A DNA stretch of 64,000 nt from Aliishimia sp965656085 (GTDB taxonomy: Bacteria; Pseudomonadota; Alphaproteobacteria; Rhodobacterales; Rhodobacteraceae). Positions within the stretch are counted from its first letter, which is position 1. Every line of letters starts with the position of its first letter. The stretch spans positions 1-64,000 of the forward strand of contig CBFHJA010000002.1 of assembly GCA_965656085.1 (NCBI GenBank). Reading direction: 5' to 3'. The notes under the pieces are model-generated. The model did not search any database, was not told where the DNA came from, and saw nothing but the letters and a program-made list of their open reading frames with translations. Shown here one piece after another: positions 49,603-59,620 of the stretch. The position numbers and the translations under genes were made by a program.

Positions 49603-50826
49603 TTAGATCGGTGTCTTGTCCCGAACCAGCGTTTCCAGCATCGCGGTCCGGGCGGGCCATATCCAGCGCGCATCATACCGGCGCATAGCATCTCGGCGTG
49701 CCCTATCGCCCAATATTTGGGCAAGCTCCCGGTTGTCCAAAGCCTTGCAAATCGTATCAACGACTTCCGCGGTGTCGTCATGGTTAACAAGAAGTCCGTT
49801 CACACCATCCGTCAGCGCTTCCTGCACAGGCGCCACATCCGAGGCCACCAAGGTGCACCCGGTGCTCATTGCTTCAACCAGCGACCAGGACAGCACAAAC
49901 GGAACGGTGAAATATACAAACACATCGCTCGCTTGCATGAGCCTAAGATACTCCGCGCGGCCCAGAAGACCGGTGAAATGAATGCGGCTCAGATCAAGGT
50001 CCAGTTCCTCCAGCATACGTCGCTTCCAGCTCTCACCTTCCGGCAATTGTGCTCCATATGCTACCCGATCCTCACCCCCGATCACCGCGTGCAGTTTTGG
50101 ACGTTGCTTTTGCAGCGCGTACAGGGCCCGCATGAACTGCGGAAAGCCCCGATGCAGTTCCATACCACGCGTGGCATAGGCAACTATCTCCGCGTCTTCA
50201 GGCAAATCTAGGCCAGCAATATCCATCCTCGCCTTCGGATCAGGCCGCAACATCGAGCAATCCACCCCATCGTGCAGGATCGTCAACCGATCCCGCAAAT
50301 GCGCAGGAAATTGTTCTGCCTGAAACTGTGTAGGGCAGACCGCCGCGTCCCCAATCGCGAGATCCACCAGAGTTGGCGTGTTCCGGGCCAAGGCGAGTGC
50401 CCGCGCATCTTCTGGCGAGTTGTCCTGAACATCCGGCGTGTGATCCACATGCGGGTGCCGATAGAACCACTCGACATAGGGCACGTAGTGCGCCTCAGGC
50501 CAGATCGACTTTGAGAATGTCCCGACGCCGAGCCCAGAATGTGCCATGACTACATTTGGCATCATTCCATGATCGTGCCGCATGGAAATAGCCGAGGCGC
50601 CAAAACTCTGCGTGTTGAGCGTTGCAATCTCGAAGGCGCGTGCGAACATCGACAGCGAACGTGGTTGCATCAATGGGGTTTCTGTATGGACCATTTCGCA
50701 ACCATCGGGGGGCTGAGCGCCCGTATCGGCTGTGAGGAACGTCACACGCCAGCCCTGTTTGGACAGCCAGTGACCAAAGGCTCCGAATTGAGCAGGGAAG
50801 GCATGATGAGCAAAGATGATATGCAT
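49603..50826 (-). CDS. Glycosyltransferase family 4-like protein
   Basis: 407 aa from ATG 50826 (MHIIFAHHAFPAQFG). A GT-B fold is indicated by an N-terminal Rossmann-like half with VVMAHSGLGVGTF and a C-terminal nucleotide-sugar-binding half with LHDGVDCSMLRPDP, FTGLLGRAEYLRLMQASDVFVYFTV split by variable sequence, and the E-x7-E region around SLVEAMSTGCTLVASD. It transfers a sugar from a nucleotide donor, probably onto a polysaccharide or surface glycan. An ATG further upstream would add 20 non-conserved residues. It lies upstream of the RTX adhesin but is separated by a terminator, so any link to adhesin glycosylation is speculative. Confidence 0.88.
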   Translation of the reverse strand: MHIIFAHHAFPAQFGAFGHWLSKQGWRVTFLTADTGAQPPDGCEMVHTETPLMQPRSLSMFARAFEIATLNTQSFGASAISMRHDHGMMPNVVMAHSGLGVGTFSKSIWPEAHYVPYVEWFYRHPHVDHTPDVQDNSPEDARALALARNTPTLVDLAIGDAAVCPTQFQAEQFPAHLRDRLTILHDGVDCSMLRPDPKARMDIAGLDLPEDAEIVAYATRGMELHRGFPQFMRALYALQKQRPKLHAVIGGEDRVAYGAQLPEGESWKRRMLEELDLDLSRIHFTGLLGRAEYLRLMQASDVFVYFTVPFVLSWSLVEAMSTGCTLVASDVAPVQEALTDGVNGLLVNHDDTAEVVDTICKALDNRELAQILGDRARRDAMRRYDARWIWPARTAMLETLVRDKTPI

Positions 50827-51085
50827 GGCTGCCCGGTAATTCAGTTGTCCCAAGCCATGCCAAGAATCGGGCTTCGTTCCAAGCATATCTTTTTTGTGTC
50901 ACAGTTGTGGCGTACCGATGTCTCTTCGGCGCGTAGCAACTTATTTTATGGGAAAGAAGAAATTCAATGGTCTGCCAAGCTCCGGGCCCTTAGCACACAC
51001 CCGTCATGCATAACCGTCCAGTCCCGCTTGCCCAGAAGCGGAAAACCCGATACCGACGCGCGCGAACCCGACAAAGGAACTCCAT

Positions 51086-52303
51086 ATGTCCGCGCCAAAA
51101 AAAGTCGTGCTGGCCTATTCCGGCGGCCTCGATACCTCGATCATCCTGAAATGGCTGCAAACCGAGTATGGTTGCGAAGTCATTACCTTCACCGCTGACC
51201 TCGGACAGGGTGAGGAGCTGGAGCCGGCCCGCAAGAAGGCCGAGATGATGGGCGCGAGCGCGATCTATATCGAAGATATCCGCGAGGAATTTGTGCGCGA
51301 CTTCGTCTTCCCGATGTTTCGCGCCAACGCTGTTTATGAAGGGCTCTACCTCTTGGGCACGTCCATCGCCCGCCCGCTTATCTCCAAGCGTCTGGTGGAA
51401 ATCGCCGCGGCAGAGGGAGCCGATGCTGTCTCTCATGGTGCGACCGGCAAGGGCAACGATCAGGTCCGCTTCGAACTCAGCGCTTACGCGCTAAACCCCG
51501 ACATCAAAGTCATCGCCCCGTGGCGCGAATGGGACCTGTCCAGCCGGACCAAGCTGATTGATTTTGCCGAGAAGAACCAAATCCCGATCGCCAAGGACAA
51601 ACGCGGCGAAGCGCCCTTTAGCGTCGATGCCAATCTTCTGCACACCTCGTCCGAGGGCAAAGTGCTCGAAGATCCTGCTGTCGAAGCCCCCGATTACGTC
51701 TATCAGCGCACGGTCCATCCCGAGGTCGCGCCAGACACGCCGGAATATGTCGAGATCGGGTTCGAGAAAGGTGATGCAGTCTCTATCAATGGCGAAATGC
51801 TGTCCCCGGCATCCCTTCTGACCAAGTTGAACGAACTCGGCGGCAAGCATGGCTGTGGGCGTTTAGATCTCGTGGAAGGCCGCTTCGTAGGGATGAAATC
51901 GCGCGGCATCTACGAAACACCCGGTGGGACGCTCCTGCTTGAAGCGCATCGCGGGATCGAATCGATTACGCTCGACCGGGGCGCGGCGCATCTGAAAGAC
52001 GAGTTGATGCCGCGCTATGCCGAGTTGATCTACAACGGCTTCTGGTTCTCGCCTGAGCGCGAGATGCTTCAAGCTGCGATCGACAAAAGTCAGGAGCATG
52101 TGACCGGAAACGTGCGTCTGAAGCTCTACAAGGGCAGCGCGCAGTGCGTGGGCCGCTGGTCGGATCACTCGCTTTATTCCGAGGCCCACGTGACCTTCGA
52201 GGAAGATGCCGGGGCTTATGATCAGGCAGACGCGCAAGGTTTCATCCAACTCAACGCTCTGCGCCTGAAACTTCTGGCTGCGCGAAATAAACGCGTCGGT
52301 TAA
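51086..52303 (+). CDS. argG: Argininosuccinate synthase (ArgG)
   Basis: 405 aa. The ATP pyrophosphatase P-loop AYSGGLDTS sits near the N-terminus, followed by TADLGQGEE, SHGATGKGNDQVRFE and DANLLHTSSEGKVLEDP, all diagnostic of ArgG. It joins citrulline and aspartate with ATP to form argininosuccinate in arginine synthesis. AAAGGA lies about 8 bases before the ATG. The stop shares the TTAA at 52300-52303 with the convergent sulfotransferase-like gene. The 259-base gap upstream (50827-51085) probably holds its promoter, but no convincing -35/-10 pair was found. Confidence 0.97.
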   Translation: MSAPKKVVLAYSGGLDTSIILKWLQTEYGCEVITFTADLGQGEELEPARKKAEMMGASAIYIEDIREEFVRDFVFPMFRANAVYEGLYLLGTSIARPLISKRLVEIAAAEGADAVSHGATGKGNDQVRFELSAYALNPDIKVIAPWREWDLSSRTKLIDFAEKNQIPIAKDKRGEAPFSVDANLLHTSSEGKVLEDPAVEAPDYVYQRTVHPEVAPDTPEYVEIGFEKGDAVSINGEMLSPASLLTKLNELGGKHGCGRLDLVEGRFVGMKSRGIYETPGGTLLLEAHRGIESITLDRGAAHLKDELMPRYAELIYNGFWFSPEREMLQAAIDKSQEHVTGNVRLKLYKGSAQCVGRWSDHSLYSEAHVTFEEDAGAYDQADAQGFIQLNALRLKLLAARNKRVG

Positions 52304-53004
52304 ATCCGATACGCCGCCAAGGCTTCGTAGTGAGGCATGGCGGCGTCCACGATAGCTTGCAAATCAGGCTCTAACTGGGGCAAATCGCCTTCCGGCTCGG
52401 AAAACCGCGTTGAATTGTGCACTGCACCGTACCAATGGCGCGCCCAGACCCCATCCGCTGCATGACCCCCTTTGGGCCATGAGAGCATCGCAGGGTCAAA
52501 GGCGATGTCCAGCGCCGCGCAAAGTTTTCGCAATGTAGCCTCCGGCGCCGCGCGAATATCGTAGCTATCCACCACGACCGGTTTCTGACCAAGCGTGCGA
52601 ACCTGATGGAAAATCTCTGCCTGCTGGGTGAACCCGATATCGTCGAGCACTGGTTTTTCGCGTTTTGCGTGGTAGCTGGCGACCACCCGCGCTGGGTGCC
52701 GGATCAGAAACGCGTGCTGCACTTGCCCGAACCAGTCCCGCGGAATGCCCGGCACCATGTGTTGCGTCATGTGTTTGACGTAGCAAAGCCCGTCCGTCCG
52801 CGTCCGCAACCCCGCGACCACACGCTCCGGATCACGCTCCAGTGTCGCGAGAATATCCTCGCGCATCGGATGATGCAGCCCTGTTAAAGACAGGTACGCC
52901 GCATAGAATGGCTCATCGACCACGCTGCAATCGGTCCGGGCTCCGAAACTATACATCAAAGCCGTTGAGAGGTTGCGCGGCCCTGACCACATGGCGATTT
53001 GCAT
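52300..53004 (-). CDS. Sulfotransferase-like P-loop protein
   Basis: 234 aa. The N-terminus IAMWSGPRNLSTALMYSFGA resembles the 5'-phosphosulfate-binding loop of sulfotransferases, and AFLIRHPARVVASYHAKR matches the 3'-phosphate-binding segment (RxPxxxxxSxY). It is a family often mislabelled as aminotransferase-linked; the physiological acceptor is unknown. It converges on argG with a 4-base stop overlap. Confidence 0.78.
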   Translation of the reverse strand: MQIAMWSGPRNLSTALMYSFGARTDCSVVDEPFYAAYLSLTGLHHPMREDILATLERDPERVVAGLRTRTDGLCYVKHMTQHMVPGIPRDWFGQVQHAFLIRHPARVVASYHAKREKPVLDDIGFTQQAEIFHQVRTLGQKPVVVDSYDIRAAPEATLRKLCAALDIAFDPAMLSWPKGGHAADGVWARHWYGAVHNSTRFSEPEGDLPQLEPDLQAIVDAAMPHYEALAAYRI

Positions 53005-53109
53005 CAGTCTTCCCCAATGACACCCGTTTCAACTCCGCGTGACCTAACTCCGCCGTGATTTGATCTGCAACGGGCAATGCGGCAGGTGTAGATAAAATTG
53101 GAGGATGCC

Positions 53110-53736
53110 ATGAAACGACTTCTACTCGCTGCAGCACTGACGCTCTTTGGAACTGCGGCCGTCGCAGAGGACACACTGACGGTGGCCGGTGGCTGTTTCT
53201 GGTGCGTAGAGGCAGATTTCGAGAAAGTGCGTGGTGTCCGGGAAGTCGTTTCGGGGTTCACTGGTGGCACGGTCGAGAACCCGAGCTACAAGCAAGTCGT
53301 TCGGGGTGGCACCGGACACTATGAGGCAGTGCAGATCATGTTCGACCCGGCTCAGGTGAGCCGTGCGCAACTTCTGTCGATGTTCTTGCGCTCTGTCGAC
53401 CCAACTGATGCGGGCGGCCAATTCTGCGACCGCGGGCAATCTTACGCAACCGCGATTTTCGTTGGCACGCCGGGCGAGCGGAGGGAAGCTGAGGCTGCGG
53501 TCGCGCAAGCGCAGTCTGCGTTGGGTCAGAATGTTGTGACACCGGTTTTGCCGGAAACTGAGTTCTATCCCGCAGAGGCCTATCATCAGGACTACTGCAA
53601 AAGTTCTGATCGCGTCGTCACCCGCTTCGGCATCCGGACTAAAGCAGATGCGTACAAGCGCTACCGAGACGCCTGTGGTCGTGATACGCGCGTACGCCAA
53701 CTTTGGGGCGATGCAGCCCCATTTGTGAGTTCTTAG
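53110..53736 (+). CDS. msrA: Exported peptide methionine sulfoxide reductase MsrA
   Basis: 208 aa from ATG 53110 (GGAGG at 53100-53104). A signal peptide (KRLLLAAALTLFGTAAVA) precedes the MsrA core: the catalytic Cys in GGCFWC, GGTVENPSYKQV, GGTGHYEAVQI and the terminal EFYPAEAYHQDYC with a resolving Cys. It reduces methionine-S-sulfoxide. The signal peptide places it in the periplasm, where a source of electrons is needed and not evident here. It converges with the PfkB gene, sharing a 4-base stop overlap. Confidence 0.94.
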   Translation: MKRLLLAAALTLFGTAAVAEDTLTVAGGCFWCVEADFEKVRGVREVVSGFTGGTVENPSYKQVVRGGTGHYEAVQIMFDPAQVSRAQLLSMFLRSVDPTDAGGQFCDRGQSYATAIFVGTPGERREAEAAVAQAQSALGQNVVTPVLPETEFYPAEAYHQDYCKSSDRVVTRFGIRTKADAYKRYRDACGRDTRVRQLWGDAAPFVSS

Positions 53737-54599
53737 AGCCTGAAATCCTCGATGTCCTTGAGATCGGGGATCACATCGGCAGTCCCGTAGCGCGTCACCA
53801 TGATCGCTGCTGCGGTCTGCGCGGTTCGGATTGCCTGCGTCATCTGCAGCCCCCGGTCGAGACAGGCGAGCACGTAGCCGGCGAATGTGTCCCCGGCCCC
53901 TGTGCTATCCACCGCCTCGACTGGAACGGCATCGAAACTGGTCTCAGTGCCGTCGGAAAACCATGTACAGCCTTGTGCGCCCTGGGTCACAACCACATCC
54001 GCAATCCCCAGATCGTCCGGTCCCTGACCGGTAGCGGAGCGGAGTCCTTCCGCTTCCACGCTGTTCAGGATAAGTAGATCAATCATTGGGTGGACCGCTT
54101 GCACTGCGCCCGCTTCAAAAGGCGCCGCGATATAGGCCACTTTCTGCCCCAGGTCCTTGGCAAGCTGGCAGGCCTCGAACTGTGCATTGGTCTCGTTCTG
54201 GCAAACAAACCAATCGCCTGCCGCAGCACTGGACAGGGCCTGTCTTACGGATTCGAGCGGAATTTCCCTGTTAGAGCCGCCATGAATCACGATCAAGTTT
54301 TCACCGGCGGCATCTGTCAGGATGATCGCATGGCCGGTTGGCGCATCGCTCTTGACGATGAAGCGCGTGTCCACACCGTATTCCAGCAACCGCTCCACGG
54401 CCCAGACTCCGTCCGCGCCGACCGCACCGATATGATGCACATGAGCTGCGGCACGTGCCGCAGCTACGGAGATATTTGTGCCCTTTCCACCCAGTCCGCG
54501 CTGAAATCCTGTCGCCGCCAGCGTTTCTCCGGGCTTCGGCAAGTGCGGTACTGCATAGAACAGGTCCGAGTTGATGGAGCCGAGATTCCAGATAGCCAT
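53733..54599 (-). CDS. PfkB-family carbohydrate kinase, ribokinase-like
   Basis: 288 aa. The PfkB signatures are present: GGKGTNISVAAARAAAHVHHIG near residue 37 and VDSTGAGDTFAGYVLACLD near 237, the latter with the catalytic Asp of GAGD. It phosphorylates a sugar or nucleoside hydroxyl with ATP; ribokinase is the nearest type, but the substrate is not certain. The ATG overlaps the maeB stop by one base (TGATG), so the two genes are cotranscribed. Confidence 0.85.
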   Translation of the reverse strand: MAIWNLGSINSDLFYAVPHLPKPGETLAATGFQRGLGGKGTNISVAAARAAAHVHHIGAVGADGVWAVERLLEYGVDTRFIVKSDAPTGHAIILTDAAGENLIVIHGGSNREIPLESVRQALSSAAAGDWFVCQNETNAQFEACQLAKDLGQKVAYIAAPFEAGAVQAVHPMIDLLILNSVEAEGLRSATGQGPDDLGIADVVVTQGAQGCTWFSDGTETSFDAVPVEAVDSTGAGDTFAGYVLACLDRGLQMTQAIRTAQTAAAIMVTRYGTADVIPDLKDIEDFRL

Positions 54600-56854
54600 C
54601 AGCCAACCTTACAGGCTGCGAGAATGGCCATGTTGAGAATGTCATTCGCAGTAGAGGAGGACGAGCAGATCTGGATCGATTGGTCCAACCCGCTCAGGAT
54701 CGGACCAATCACGGTCGCACCGGCCATTTCCTGCATGAGCTTGACCGAAATACTCGCCGAGTGGCGGGCAGGAACGACGAGAATGTTTGCCGGCCCAGTC
54801 AATCGCTGGAATGGGTAAACTCCTTGTAGAGCCTGATTTAGCGCCACATCCACTGTCATTTCGCCTTCATATTCAAAGTCGACGCCACGCTGATCGAGAA
54901 CCACCGGTGCCTTGTGCATCTTCTCCGCCCGTTCGGAGACTGGATACCCAAAGGTAGAGAAACTCACGAACGCGACGCGCGGCTCCAGCCCAAGATTGCG
55001 CGCGACTGTGGCGGCACGTTCAGAGATATTCGCCAAATCTTGCTCGTCGGGCCATTCATGCACCAGCGTGTCGGCGATGAGAACGATCCGGCCCTTGTGC
55101 AAGAGCGCCGTGATCCCCGCTACCCCATTTTCTACGTTGGCATCGAAGACATGGTTGATCCGGTCGAGCACATGCGCCGACTTGCGCGTCGCCCCGGTCA
55201 CCAGCCCGTCGCCATGGCCATGCGCGAGCATCAGTGCGGCAAACACATGGCGGTCCCGCGCGGCAAGGCGATGCACGTCCTTTCGATCAAATCCCGAGCG
55301 CTGCATCCGTGTGTAGAGAAAGTCCTTGTAGCTTTCGAGATGCTGCGTCTTGGCCGCGTTGACCACTTCGATCTCGCGCACCGCATCAGCCAGACCGGCG
55401 GCGTTGAGCTTCTCTTTCACATCATCATCACGCCCAACTACGAGTGCTTTGCCAAGCCCCGTTCGCTGATACATCACCGCCGCCCTGAGCACGCGCGGGT
55501 CGTCGCCCTCGGCAAAAATCATCCGCGCCTGATTGGCCCGTGCCCGCGCATTGATGCCCCGCAGAATGTTCGCCGTCGGGTCCATCCGTGATTTAAGGGT
55601 CTGCTCATAGGCGTCCATGTCGATGATCGGACGCCGTGCCGCGCCGGTGTCCATCCCGGCCTTCGCAACAGCGGGCGGAATGCGGTGGATGAGTCGTGGG
55701 TCGAAGGGCGTCGGAATGATGTAGTCGCGCCCAAAGGTCAGGTGGCGCCCATAGGCGAGGGCTACTTCATCCGGCACATCTTCCCGCGCAAGCCGTGCGA
55801 GCGCGTGAGCGCAGGCGATCTTCATCTCGTCATTGATCGCCCTGGCATTGATGTCGAGCGCGCCGCGGAACAGATAGGGGAACCCCAGCACATTATTGAC
55901 CTGATTAGGATAATCGCTGCGCCCGGTTGCGACGATAGCATCCACGCGCACTTCATGGGCCTCCTCCGGCGTGATCTCCGGATCAGGATTTGCCATGGCA
56001 AAGATCACAGGGTTATCGGCCATTGACGCGACCATCTCCGGCGTTACCGCACCCTTGACGCTAACGCCAAGAAAGACGTCGGCGCCCTTCATCGCATCTT
56101 CGAGCGTCCGAAGCTCAGTCGCGACCGCATGGCCGGATTTCCACTGGTTCATCCCCTCGGAACGGCCTTGGTAGATCACACCCTTGGTGTCGCACATGAT
56201 GCAATTGTCGTGCCGCGCGCCCATTGCCTTGAGGAGTTCCAGACAAGCGATCCCCGCAGCCCCGGCCCCATTGAGTACGATCTTCACGTCTTCGATTTTC
56301 TTGCCGCTGAGGTGCAGCGCGTTGATCAGACCCGCCGCGCAGATGACTGCCGTGCCGTGCTGGTCGTCATGGAAGACGGGGATATCCATGTGTTCCTTGA
56401 GCGTTTGCTCGATGATAAAGCACTCCGGCGCCTTAATGTCTTCGAGATTGATCCCGCCAAAGGTCGGCCCCATGAGTTTCACGGCCTGAATGAAGGCGTC
56501 TGGGTCTTCGGTGTCGAGTTCGATATCAATGGAATTGACGTCCGCGAACCGCTTGAAGAGCACCGATTTGCCCTCCATCACCGGCTTCGAGCCCAACGCA
56601 CCAAGATTTCCGAGCCCGAGCACCGCTGTCCCGTTCGAGATCACCGCAACGAGGTTGCCCTTGTTGGTGTAGTCATAGGCGGTCTCGGGATTCTCGGCGA
56701 TGGCGACGCAGGGCACCGCAACGCCGGGCGAATAGGCAAGGCTGAGATCGCGTTGCGTGGTCATGGGAACGGTGGCCTGCACCTCCCACTTCCCGGGGTT
56801 TGGTTCGAGATGGAAGGCAAGTGCCTCTTCATCGGTGATGCGGGACTTCGACAT
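54599..56854 (-). CDS. maeB: NADP-dependent malic enzyme with C-terminal phosphotransacetylase-like domain (MaeB)
   Basis: 751 aa. The malic enzyme part (1-430) has SLAYSPGVAVPC, the AVISNGTAVLGLGNLGALGSKPVMEGK segment seen here in pieces, FHDDQHGTAVICAAGL and the NAD(P) fold VLNGAGAAGIACLE. Residues about 440-751 form a phosphate acetyltransferase-like domain (LVTGATRKSAHVL, LTGPANILVVPARHSASISVKLMQ), usually catalytically inactive and regulatory (acetyl-CoA sensing) in this enzyme class. It decarboxylates malate to pyruvate, giving NADPH. AAGAGGAA lies eight bases before the start. Confidence 0.95.
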   Translation of the reverse strand: MSKSRITDEEALAFHLEPNPGKWEVQATVPMTTQRDLSLAYSPGVAVPCVAIAENPETAYDYTNKGNLVAVISNGTAVLGLGNLGALGSKPVMEGKSVLFKRFADVNSIDIELDTEDPDAFIQAVKLMGPTFGGINLEDIKAPECFIIEQTLKEHMDIPVFHDDQHGTAVICAAGLINALHLSGKKIEDVKIVLNGAGAAGIACLELLKAMGARHDNCIMCDTKGVIYQGRSEGMNQWKSGHAVATELRTLEDAMKGADVFLGVSVKGAVTPEMVASMADNPVIFAMANPDPEITPEEAHEVRVDAIVATGRSDYPNQVNNVLGFPYLFRGALDINARAINDEMKIACAHALARLAREDVPDEVALAYGRHLTFGRDYIIPTPFDPRLIHRIPPAVAKAGMDTGAARRPIIDMDAYEQTLKSRMDPTANILRGINARARANQARMIFAEGDDPRVLRAAVMYQRTGLGKALVVGRDDDVKEKLNAAGLADAVREIEVVNAAKTQHLESYKDFLYTRMQRSGFDRKDVHRLAARDRHVFAALMLAHGHGDGLVTGATRKSAHVLDRINHVFDANVENGVAGITALLHKGRIVLIADTLVHEWPDEQDLANISERAATVARNLGLEPRVAFVSFSTFGYPVSERAEKMHKAPVVLDQRGVDFEYEGEMTVDVALNQALQGVYPFQRLTGPANILVVPARHSASISVKLMQEMAGATVIGPILSGLDQSIQICSSSSTANDILNMAILAACKVG

Positions 56855-56980
56855 GGCACTGTTCCTCTTGACGACCCTGCCCGTTTAACAACTGGGCAAG
56901 CGGGCCTCAATCCTTGGTATTTCCGACCTTTTACCCTGCCCTCACGATTTGTATGGTCGCGCAAAGCAGGGGGGCCGAGC

Positions 56981-59620
56981 ATGACCATCACGCCGATGAT
57001 GGCGCAGTATCTGGAGATCAAGGAGGCGCATAAAGACGCGCTCCTGTTCTACAGAATGGGCGATTTCTACGAGATGTTCTTCGACGACGCGGTTGCGGCG
57101 GCCGAAGCGCTCGATATCGCCCTCACAAAACGCGGCAAACACGAGGGTAACGACATACCCATGTGCGGCGTGCCGGTTCACTCTGCGGAAGGGTATTTCC
57201 TGACGCTGATCCGCAAAGGCTTCCGCGTTGCGGTCTGCGAGCAGCTCGAAAGCCCGGCGGAGGCCAAGAAGCGCGGCTCGAAATCCGTGGTCAAACGCGG
57301 CGTGGTGCGGATCGTCACACCGGGCACGTTGACCGAAGACACGCTTCTCGAAGCCCGCCGCAACAACTATCTCGCGGCCTACGCAACGCTGCGCGACCGC
57401 GCCGCGCTGGCTTGGGCGGATGTGTCGACCGGGGCCGTTTCAGTTATGCCGGTGGAACCGCATCGCCTTGGCGCGGAAATCGCACGGCTTGCACCTGCCG
57501 AGATTGTCGTCTCGGAGTCTGTCTATGGCGATATCCGCTATTTAGAGACCGATTTTGGCGTCGCTGTAACTGAGTTGTCCCGCGCCAGTTTCGATAGCAC
57601 TTCAGCAGAGGACCGTCTCAAACAGGTCTACGGCGTTCAGAGTCTTGATGCCTATGGGCAATTTGAGCGCGAAGACATTTCGGCGCTCGGCGGTCTTATC
57701 GCCTATATCGGCCTGACACAGAAAGGCAAACTACCCCTGCTGACCCCGCCCAAGCGGGAAAGTGGGCAGCGGATCATGCAGATTGACGCCGCGACACGGC
57801 GGAATCTCGAATTGACGCATAGCTTGTCCGGCGGTCGGGCTGGCTCACTGCTCTCTGTGATCGATCACACCCAAACCGCCGCTGGCGCGCGGCTTCTCGA
57901 ATTGCGTTTATCAAGCCCGACACGAGATGTGGATGAGATCCGAAGGCGGCTCGAGTCGATTTCCGCGCTCCTATCGGATGAAAATCACAAACAGTCACTA
58001 ACAAAGGCGTTACAGCAAATACCTGACGTTGAACGCAGCCTTTCGCGGCTCTCACTTGATCGCGGCGGTCCACGCGATCTCGGCGCTGTGCGCGCCGCTT
58101 TGGCGCAAGCAACGGCTATCGCCACACAAGCCACACAGAAGGAGGACTGGCCGGACGAGATCAGGCGGGCGCTCGCCGATCTACGGGGCCATGAAGACCT
58201 GTTGGACCGGTTGGATGAAATGCTCATTGAGGACTTGCCAATGCAAGTTCGCGATGGCGGCTTCATCGCTCCGGGTGCGATCCCGGAACTAGACGACGCA
58301 CGCCACCTACGCGACGAAGGGCGCTCTGTCATTGCCGGGATGCAATCCGAATATCAGTCTCTAACAGGCGTTTCGTCTCTGAAAATCAAGCACAATAACG
58401 TGCTGGGTTATTTCGTCGAAACCCCGGCAACGCATTCGGGCAAAATGATGTCGGAACCACTCTCCAAAACCTTCATTCACCGCCAAACGACTGCCAATCA
58501 AGTGCGGTTCACCACCGTGGCGCTTTCAGACATGGAAACCCGCATCCAATCGGCAGGACAGAAGGCACTGGAACTGGAGAAAACTGCATTCGAGACCATG
58601 CGGGCGGCAGTTCTGGACTGTGCCGCTGCCTTGCACCAACTCTGCCGAGCCATCGCGGTTCTTGATCTGTCCTGTGGTCTGGCAACACTTGCCCAGCGCG
58701 AGACTTGGGCGAGTCCACAGGTTGACGATAGTCGTCATTTCGACATTGTCGCAGGACGTCACCCGGTGGTCGAGCACGCCCTTCGGCGCCAATCCGGCGA
58801 TGCCTTCATCTCCAATTCCTGTGATCTGAGCATTGATGACGATGGCGCGAATATCTGGTTGCTGACCGGGCCGAATATGGCTGGTAAATCGACCTTCTTG
58901 CGCCAGAACGCGTTGATCGCGATCTTGGCCCAGATGGGCAGCTATGTCCCAGCTGACAGCGCGCGGATCGGATGTATCAGCCAGATATTCAGCCGCGTCG
59001 GGGCCTCTGACGATCTTGCGCGGGGTCGCTCGACCTTCATGGTTGAGATGGTCGAAACCGCCGCAATCCTCAACCAATCCGATGACCGGGCGTTGGTGAT
59101 CCTCGACGAGATCGGACGCGGAACCTCGACCTATGACGGGCTCTCCATTGCCTGGGCAACACTGGAGCACTTGCACAGCGTAAATACCTGCCGCGCGCTG
59201 TTCGCCACCCATTATCACGAATTGACCGCGCTTGCCGGAAAGCTGAGCGGTGTCCGCAATGCAACTGTTGCGGTCAAGGAACATGACGGTGAGGTGATCT
59301 TTCTCCACGAAGTCCGTGAAGGGTCGGCGGATCGGTCCTACGGTGTGCAGGTTGCGAAACTCGCCGGGTTGCCGCCTACGGTGATCGATCGCGCGCGCAC
59401 CATCCTTTACGCACTCGAAGAGGGAAACCGGCAAGGCCACGCGGCACCTGCAGCGATCATCGATGACTTGCCGCTATTCTCTGCAGTCCCATTCCCTGAG
59501 CCCGTCCAAAAAAAAACGTCGCTCGCACTTGAGATGCTGGACGAAGTTTATCCCGATGAGCTGTCCCCGCGCGAAGCGCTGGACTTGCTCTACAAATTGA
59601 AAGACGCGGCCAAACCTTAG
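56981..59620 (+). CDS. mutS: DNA mismatch repair protein MutS
   Basis: 879 aa from ATG 56981, preceded by GGGGGG-rich sequence; the open frame further upstream lies antisense to maeB and is excluded. The mismatch-recognition motif FYEMFFDDA (Phe-x-Glu) is near residue 28. The ATPase has Walker A GPNMAGKSTFLRQ (about 630), SRVGASDDLARGRSTFMVEM, Walker B VILDEIGRGTSTYDG and ATHYHELTAL. It detects mismatches and recruits MutL. It converges with grpE, sharing a 4-base stop overlap. Confidence 0.97.
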   Translation: MTITPMMAQYLEIKEAHKDALLFYRMGDFYEMFFDDAVAAAEALDIALTKRGKHEGNDIPMCGVPVHSAEGYFLTLIRKGFRVAVCEQLESPAEAKKRGSKSVVKRGVVRIVTPGTLTEDTLLEARRNNYLAAYATLRDRAALAWADVSTGAVSVMPVEPHRLGAEIARLAPAEIVVSESVYGDIRYLETDFGVAVTELSRASFDSTSAEDRLKQVYGVQSLDAYGQFEREDISALGGLIAYIGLTQKGKLPLLTPPKRESGQRIMQIDAATRRNLELTHSLSGGRAGSLLSVIDHTQTAAGARLLELRLSSPTRDVDEIRRRLESISALLSDENHKQSLTKALQQIPDVERSLSRLSLDRGGPRDLGAVRAALAQATAIATQATQKEDWPDEIRRALADLRGHEDLLDRLDEMLIEDLPMQVRDGGFIAPGAIPELDDARHLRDEGRSVIAGMQSEYQSLTGVSSLKIKHNNVLGYFVETPATHSGKMMSEPLSKTFIHRQTTANQVRFTTVALSDMETRIQSAGQKALELEKTAFETMRAAVLDCAAALHQLCRAIAVLDLSCGLATLAQRETWASPQVDDSRHFDIVAGRHPVVEHALRRQSGDAFISNSCDLSIDDDGANIWLLTGPNMAGKSTFLRQNALIAILAQMGSYVPADSARIGCISQIFSRVGASDDLARGRSTFMVEMVETAAILNQSDDRALVILDEIGRGTSTYDGLSIAWATLEHLHSVNTCRALFATHYHELTALAGKLSGVRNATVAVKEHDGEVIFLHEVREGSADRSYGVQVAKLAGLPPTVIDRARTILYALEEGNRQGHAAPAAIIDDLPLFSAVPFPEPVQKKTSLALEMLDEVYPDELSPREALDLLYKLKDAAKP

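Noticed and set aside
56129..56980. N-terminal extension of mutS by about 280 residues
   Set aside because: It runs antisense to maeB; MutS homology begins at the ATG 56981 with a ribosome-binding site before it.
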